Assembly (NCBI RefSeq): GCF_030867145.1
Contig: NC_134422.1
Coordinates: 8,063,531-8,127,530 of the forward strand
DNA: 64,000 nucleotides
Direction of reading: 5' to 3'
DNA from: Opisthocomus hoazin
Taxonomy: Eukaryota > Chordata > Aves > Opisthocomiformes > Opisthocomidae
Shown here: positions 58,881 to 64,000 of the stretch, piece after piece
Layout of the letters: each line of letters opens with the position of its first letter
Position numbering within the stretch: position 1 is the first letter of the stretch
The notes under the pieces: generated by a model
Told to the model about the DNA's origin: nothing
What the model saw: the letters and a program-made list of their open reading frames with translations, nothing else
Databases searched by the model: none
Program-made: the position numbers and the translations under genes

Positions 58881-59515
58881 ATTCTTCAGAACCCTTGCCA
58901 AATGAGCGTACATTTTACATATCAAAAATTTCCACTTGTGAAAAAAGATCAGAAGGAACTGGACTTAAAAGTGACAGCAGAAATTACTAGAGAGCAATTG
59001 TGTACCAGGAGTCTATTATCAGACAGCAGCGTGATAAAAGTAACATTTTCTTGCAATGTCTGTGAGCACTGGAGTGGGCATTCCTTCGCTGTGAACACAG
59101 GGCCACGTTTTGTTGTATTTGGAGAGACTTTAAAAGAAAAAACCCACATCGCCATCACCGGTATCTGACAGGCAAGGTAAATTGGAATGCCAATTTGTCT
59201 GTAAAATGTTGGAATGCCAATGTCTAAAATCCTCTGGAACATATGCTGTTGGGAGAAAGCATTGCAGATGCTGAAAGCTTTGTGAAAGCTCTACTCAGAC
59301 TTGTAGATGAGTCATTAAGCGTGCCTGTGATGATCCTGGAGGAACCCCAAACTGTGTATTGGCATAAAACGTACTGAAGCTTTTATTTAACTATGTGGGC
59401 CCTTTAATTTTTAGCTGGTGAAAAAAAAAAATAGTTTTTGCATACTGTATCAGTCCTTTCTTACTGAGGTACCATATCCCTATGAGATACTGTAGTGATA
59501 ATGACAAGAGATACA
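58881..59515 (+). other. MAP3K19 3' UTR, proximal part
   Basis: No AATAAA is seen in the first 600 nt; CATAAA near 59363 is the nearest variant. An 88-codon open frame starting at 58902 lies wholly in the UTR. Two copies of TTGGAATGCCAAT occur at 59182-59194 and 59209-59221. Confidence 0.45.
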
Positions 59516-60252
59516 CAGGTGCAATCCCAAACACAAGTACAGGCTGGGCAGAGAGTGGCTCGAGAGCAGCCCTGAGAAGGACTTGGGAGTACTGCTGGAT
59601 GAGAAGCTCAACATGAGCCGGCAATGTGCGCTTGCAGCCCAGAAAGCCAACCATATCCTGGGCTGCATAAGGAGAAGCGTGGCCAGCAGGGCGAGGGAGG
59701 GGATTCTGCCGCTTCACTCCGCTCTTGTGAGACCCCACCTGGAGTTCTGTGTCCAGCTCTGGAGCCCTCAACATAAGAAGAACATGGATGTGTTGGAGTG
59801 GGTCCAGAGGAGGGCCACGAAGATGATCCGAGGGCTGGAGCACCTCTCCTATGAGGAAAGACTGAGGGAGTTGGGGCTGTTCAGCCTGGAGAAGAGAAGG
59901 CTCCGCAGTGACCTTAGAGCAGCCTTCCAGTGCCTGAAAGGGCCAACAGGAAGGATGGAGAGGGACTTTTCACAAGGGTGTGTAGTGAAAGGACAAGGGG
60001 GAATGGCTCTAACCTAAAAGAGGGCAGATTTAGATTAGATACTAGGAAGAAATTCTTTGCTATGAGGGTGGTGAGGCCCTGGCCCGGGTTGCCCAGAGAA
60101 GCTGTGGCTGCCCCCTCCCTGGCAGGGTTCAAGGCCAGTGGAGCTCTGAGCAGCCTGGTCTGGTGGAAGGTGTCCTTGCTCATGGCAGAGAGGTTGGAAC
60201 TGGGTGATCTTTAAGGTCCCTTCCAACCCAAACCATTCTATGATTCTAAGAT
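59516..60252 (+). mobile_element. CR1 LINE 3' fragment, older subfamily
   Basis: Encodes the ORF2 C-terminal part ([20 protein letters not shown], then [20 protein letters not shown]), then frameshifts. It continues through the GGTTGCCCAGAGAAGCTGTGG block to ATTCTATGATTCTAAG. It is on the opposite strand to the copy at 55.5 kb and of a different subfamily. Confidence 0.92.
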
Positions 60253-60344
60253 AAGCACAAGTTAATTGCTCCCTCTGTTAACTCTTTGGATCTTGGTGCC
60301 TGAGTCCGAGCATGTCTTTCATCTGGCATTGACAAGTCCAGCAA

Positions 60345-60422
60345 GGCCATGGATTACAGGGTTGGACCAGATGATCCCCAGAGGTCTCTTCCAACCCCTG
60401 CCATTCTGTGATTCTATGATCT
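60345..60422 (+). mobile_element. CR1 LINE 3' terminal scrap
   Basis: GGGTTGGACCAGATGATC to CCATTCTGTGATTCTATGATC is a CR1 3' UTR end of about 75 bp. It is separate from the preceding copy. Confidence 0.85.
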
Positions 60423-60493
60423 TTATTAAGCTTACATCAAGATCATGTCCCAGTCTGGCTGGAATTGTGAATCTAAAGTGCATTTTATGGACA

Positions 60494-60850
60494 GTTTCAC
60501 GTCACAGCATGGTTGAGGTTGGCAGGGGCCTCCGGAGATGCTCTAGTCCAATCCCAGTGCTCAGCACAGGGTTGACTGAAGCAGGTTGCTCTGGCCCTTG
60601 TCCCGTTGACTTTGAGTATCACCAACGGGGAGACTCCACAGCCGCTCCAGGCAACATATTCCAGTCTTCAGCCACCCTTATGGCAAAAATGTTTTTATGT
60701 TTGAACAGACTGTCTTGCATGTGAAGTTGTGCCCGTGGCCTCTTGTCCTGTCACTGGTAACACTGACGAGTCTGGCTTTGTCTTCCTTACCACCCCCATC
60801 AGGTACTGATACACAGCGATGCGATTCCCCCTGAACCTACTCTTCCATCG
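60494..60850 (-). mobile_element. CR1 LINE 3' fragment, diverged, reverse
   Basis: Reverse complement of a CR1 3' end (CATGGTTGAGGTTGGCAGGGG, CCAGTCTTCAGCCACCCTTATGGC, TTGTCCTGTCACTGGTAAC). It is more diverged than the other copies and interrupted by stops. Confidence 0.85.
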
Positions 60851-61673
60851 AGGAGTGGCATATTTTCTGTGTTCAGAGTGCTGTGTTGTAATTCTCACCC
60901 TCCTGTTTGCTGACACAGAGGAGCAAAAGCATAGGAGCATTACCTTTCTCTTGTTTGCAAAGGCTGTAAAATGCTGTTTGAATCAGCAGTCAACTGTTTT
61001 TCAACATCCTTCATCTGACAGAGAACAGCACATGTGAGTCTGAAACTTGAACTGTTTTGAGAAACACTTGGGTGAGCACTACGCAATTAGATGACGTGTA
61101 ACAGTCTCCACTTGCACTGCGAAAATAATCTTTACAGTTAGTGTAAATAGCTACGACTAACTGCATAAAATTAAATAAAATTTGAAGAACATTATTATAT
61201 ATTGATAAACAACAAAAAAAATCAGGTATTAGTATTTAGAAGCCTCTCTCTGATAAGGCTTCTTCCTAAGTATTTTTCAAATTTAAAATTTCAGGGGAAT
61301 GAGATACTGTAGAAACCAAAAATTGGTTTCACTGTGTCAAAAGGCGGTGAACCCTAACACCTTTGTGAGCACCTGGCTCCAGGAAGAGGTGCAGTAAAAC
61401 TCTGCCCTACATCTGCTAAGGGCTGAGCTCTCAAGAATTCGAGACCCTGACTTCAGTGCCAGCGGTGACGTGAAAATTCATGTTTTACAAAAAGGAAAGC
61501 AGGAAGCTCTAAGTTTTATATAAAATCAAATTTCCCCAGATCACTATACAGTTACTTAAATAGCTTTCAAACTTTTATTCCACTAGTCTGACTTCAGAGA
61601 GTTGGTCTAAATTGTATAAAAGCAAAGACAAATCAGTACTTGTAGCAAAATTCTTTATTAATGGTTTCCATAG

Positions 61674-61861
61674 GTATACTGTCACATAAAAATGACAGAA
61701 CATTATGTCAGTATGAGAGAAATCCTAACATTGCAGAAACTTTCAAGCAGTTAACAGTCCCATTTCGAGGAACAGCAGCTGGTCGTCATGCCAAAAATCC
61801 ATGGCAACTTCACGTTAAAGTATCTTCACGTGATCACGTTGAAGTACCTTGCAGAATAAAG
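61674..61861 (+). other. exon-like open frame of unknown origin
   Basis: The stretch follows TTTCCATAG and ends ATAAAG|GTAGGAG, with 62 full open codons between (phase 1 in, phase 0 out). It encodes a protein-like, balanced sequence with NPNIAETFKQLTVPFRG and GRHAKNPWQLHVKVSSRD. I do not recognise the family. It could be an exon of an unannotated gene downstream of MAP3K19, a relic exon, or chance. No partner exon was found in the window. Confidence 0.3.
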
Positions 61862-64000
61862 GTAGGAGCCCTGGCATATGAACTCAAATGGCATGTACAT
61901 AATTCATTATGTATATTAATCCTTCTCAGATTAAGGTAGTGTCTCCAACAAAGCTGCAAAGTAAATACAAGGTTTTATTTAGCACGAAATGAAACCAAGA
62001 TGACGTGAAACTGAGATGATGGTCATAAGCAGGGAAAGAGTGGGAATGCTCTGGGATATACAGTTAATTAAAAAAATGTCAGAATTACAAAAGCTCCGCC
62101 TTATGCACGTGTCTTATAAGCAAACTAACATCTTTTGTTAAAGTCTGAGTTCTCCAATATTAAGGTTATTAGTTATTTGCAATTTAAATGTAATGTTTAG
62201 CCCAGCTAATGACACTAAAATTAGTCTCCAACTTAAAGGTTTGTAAATTGAAGCTGAGTTTTTAATCAAAACGTGAAAGCACATTTTAGTTTAACCAGAT
62301 GTAAGCGAATGAGGTGGGTGTTTACGGCCAGCACTCGCAGCAGAGGTATTTCAGCTTGATCGTGCTGGAGAACAGGGGAGATGGGCTTGCAGCCCAGCGC
62401 TGGGCTCAGCACAGCTGAAGCGAGAAGCACGTTGGGTTAGGGTGCCTGGGGTCACTCGGCTGAGTCCAGTCGGGTAGAACGTTCTATAAACAAGTCTAAC
62501 TTTGCATATTTCTTACTTGATGAGACTATAGATTTTCACATAAATCCAGGTAATTCAGTCACCTGTAAGAGGGTGTCTAATTTAATAGAGGGAAAAGCTG
62601 AGAAACCTTAAAAACCTTCTTGACAAAAACTTATTTTCAGTGAAAAGTGACTCAGTGAGGAGGGTCACGCTTGTTTGATTAGTTAGAGTACTTACTGTTT
62701 TACGAGTAGTCTTAATTTCTAAAACCAGTTACAAAGTATGTAGGCTGCCAAGTAGTAGGTATGACCGCTTCGCTGTGATGCCAGGTTTCCTCGAGATTTG
62801 GAGCTTAAATCTGAGAACCTGAAAATACCGTGTCCTTTTATCAGTGGAGGGCTACCTAGCATTTCTTGTACACAGTAATATTTAAAGCTCTGAGCCACTG
62901 CTCAGAGCTCAGGAAAAGGGAGGGCCCTTAGGCATGCCAGCACAGGTATTTTACACTGGTCTTGAAACTACAAACAGCAATAGGATGTAAAACTTTGCAT
63001 CTCAAAACACAGGCATCAGCCTCTCTTCTCAAGGAAGCAGACACTGAGCCCAGCAAACCCACAGTCTTTTGAGACTATTTGAGTTGAAAATGTGTGCTTT
63101 TCCATAAAGTTCAGCAGGAACTGATGCTATTTTCTGCCACGCTCCCATCAAAACTCTGGTTCTTGGACATAACTAAAAAAGCATAAGAGTTTTCCCGAGG
63201 AAGGGCTGCCAGTACGCCCAGCAGAGTGCCTTTTCTCCCCTCCTTTCCACTTCCCTCAGGCATCCACACCATGAGACAGCCCCAGAAAGTGAATTTTATA
63301 GGTGGTGTCATAGAACACAATCTCTGAACTATGGTCAGAAAAATGGTATAAGTGCAGGAATATAGAGGAATCAGACCCAAGTACTGAAACTTTCAAGGTT
63401 AAAAATTTGATTTGGGTTTGCTATATCCACCTTGGGATGGAAGAAAGGGTCATTCCCCCTAGAAATGTGAGAAAACACTCCTGGTATTATTTTTTTTTTT
63501 AAAGGGGTAAGGAGATAAGCATTTCAGAGAAAGGAGGAATTAATTAGTTAGCTCAGTTTGGCATAACTTCCAAGTCTTTTAAGACATTTATTTATTTTTA
63601 AAACTGATTATGGGAATGTGCATTGACATCCCAATTAAAGAAAGGAAACAAAGTGTTTGCTCAGTCCCCTTCACTGCAAAACAAGGACAGGGAACCTCTC
63701 GCCCCAAGATCAATGGTAAACTCCTGTCACGCAGCCCCTCACCCCTTCCCCCCAGCTCCCCACTGCCAAAAAAAAAAAAAAATCAAGCACACCCAGCCCT
63801 TGTACAATAAAATCACAGGATACAGGCTCTCACCCCCAGGGCAAAGTGAGGGAGCAGTTTAAGATTGCATAAAATCTCTAGAATTTGCTTTTCATGTATC
63901 AAATACCTGATCATCATAACGTAAAGGAAGCAAAGGAAACAAGACTTGGAAGCATTCTGTTGATTGATTTGATGAAAACAGCAATGTTTTGCCAATAACT
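61862..64000. other. right end of window, no gene recognised
   Basis: No exon, RNA gene or clear repeat is supported. From the vertebrate gene order the next gene should be CCNT2 on the minus strand, whose 3' UTR could reach here, but nothing in the sequence shows this. Confidence 0.4.

Noticed and set aside
58902-59168. 88-codon open frame after the MAP3K19 stop
   Set aside because: It lies in the 3' UTR, has no splice or family support and is of a length expected by chance.
1-64000. CRISPR array, prophage, operon or bacterial-type system
   Set aside because: The sequence is vertebrate with spliced genes; no spaced direct repeats of the CRISPR type are present.

Overview
The window is bird nuclear DNA. 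It has vertebrate split genes with GT-AG introns, several CR1 LINE copies with the typical short ATTCTRTG-type 3' tails, AT-rich introns and one CpG-island promoter. The gene order and orientation, ZRANB3 (+), RAB3GAP1 (-), MAP3K19 (+), match the inverted order of the human 2q21.3 block. The species cannot be fixed from sequence alone. Exon limits were worked out by eye from splice sites, reading phase and family resemblance; no search was run.

1-12.9 kb holds the 3' half of ZRANB3, a PCNA-bound fork-remodelling translocase/nuclease. Nine exons cover the PIP box, NZF zinc finger, HNH nuclease and C-terminal APIM-like tail, with two CR1 fragments in the introns. 12.9-14.8 kb lies between the convergent 3' ends of ZRANB3 and RAB3GAP1. 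14.8-40.56 kb holds all of RAB3GAP1, the Rab3 GAP catalytic subunit, on the minus strand: 24 exons and 986 predicted residues.

Intron 9 of RAB3GAP1 contains the most striking object, a 4,435-bp class II (betaretrovirus-like) endogenous retrovirus at 29635-34069 in antisense orientation. Its two 354-bp LTRs are identical and flanked by a perfect 6-bp target duplication. It has a Lys-type primer site, open gag, a GGGAAAC frameshift site and a dUTPase-protease frame. Pol stops after the polymerase part of RT and joins straight to the polypurine tract, so RNase H, integrase and env are missing. It looks like a very young, non-autonomous provirus.

40.2-41.0 kb is a CpG island from which RAB3GAP1 and probably MAP3K19 are transcribed divergently. 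45.7-58.9 kb holds MAP3K19 (about 1,261 residues from the first supported ATG), ending in an intact protein kinase domain. A 2.1-kb CR1 copy with a nearly open ORF2 sits in its last intron. 58.9-64 kb carries a mosaic of CR1 pieces in both orientations and one unassigned exon-like ORF at 61.7 kb.
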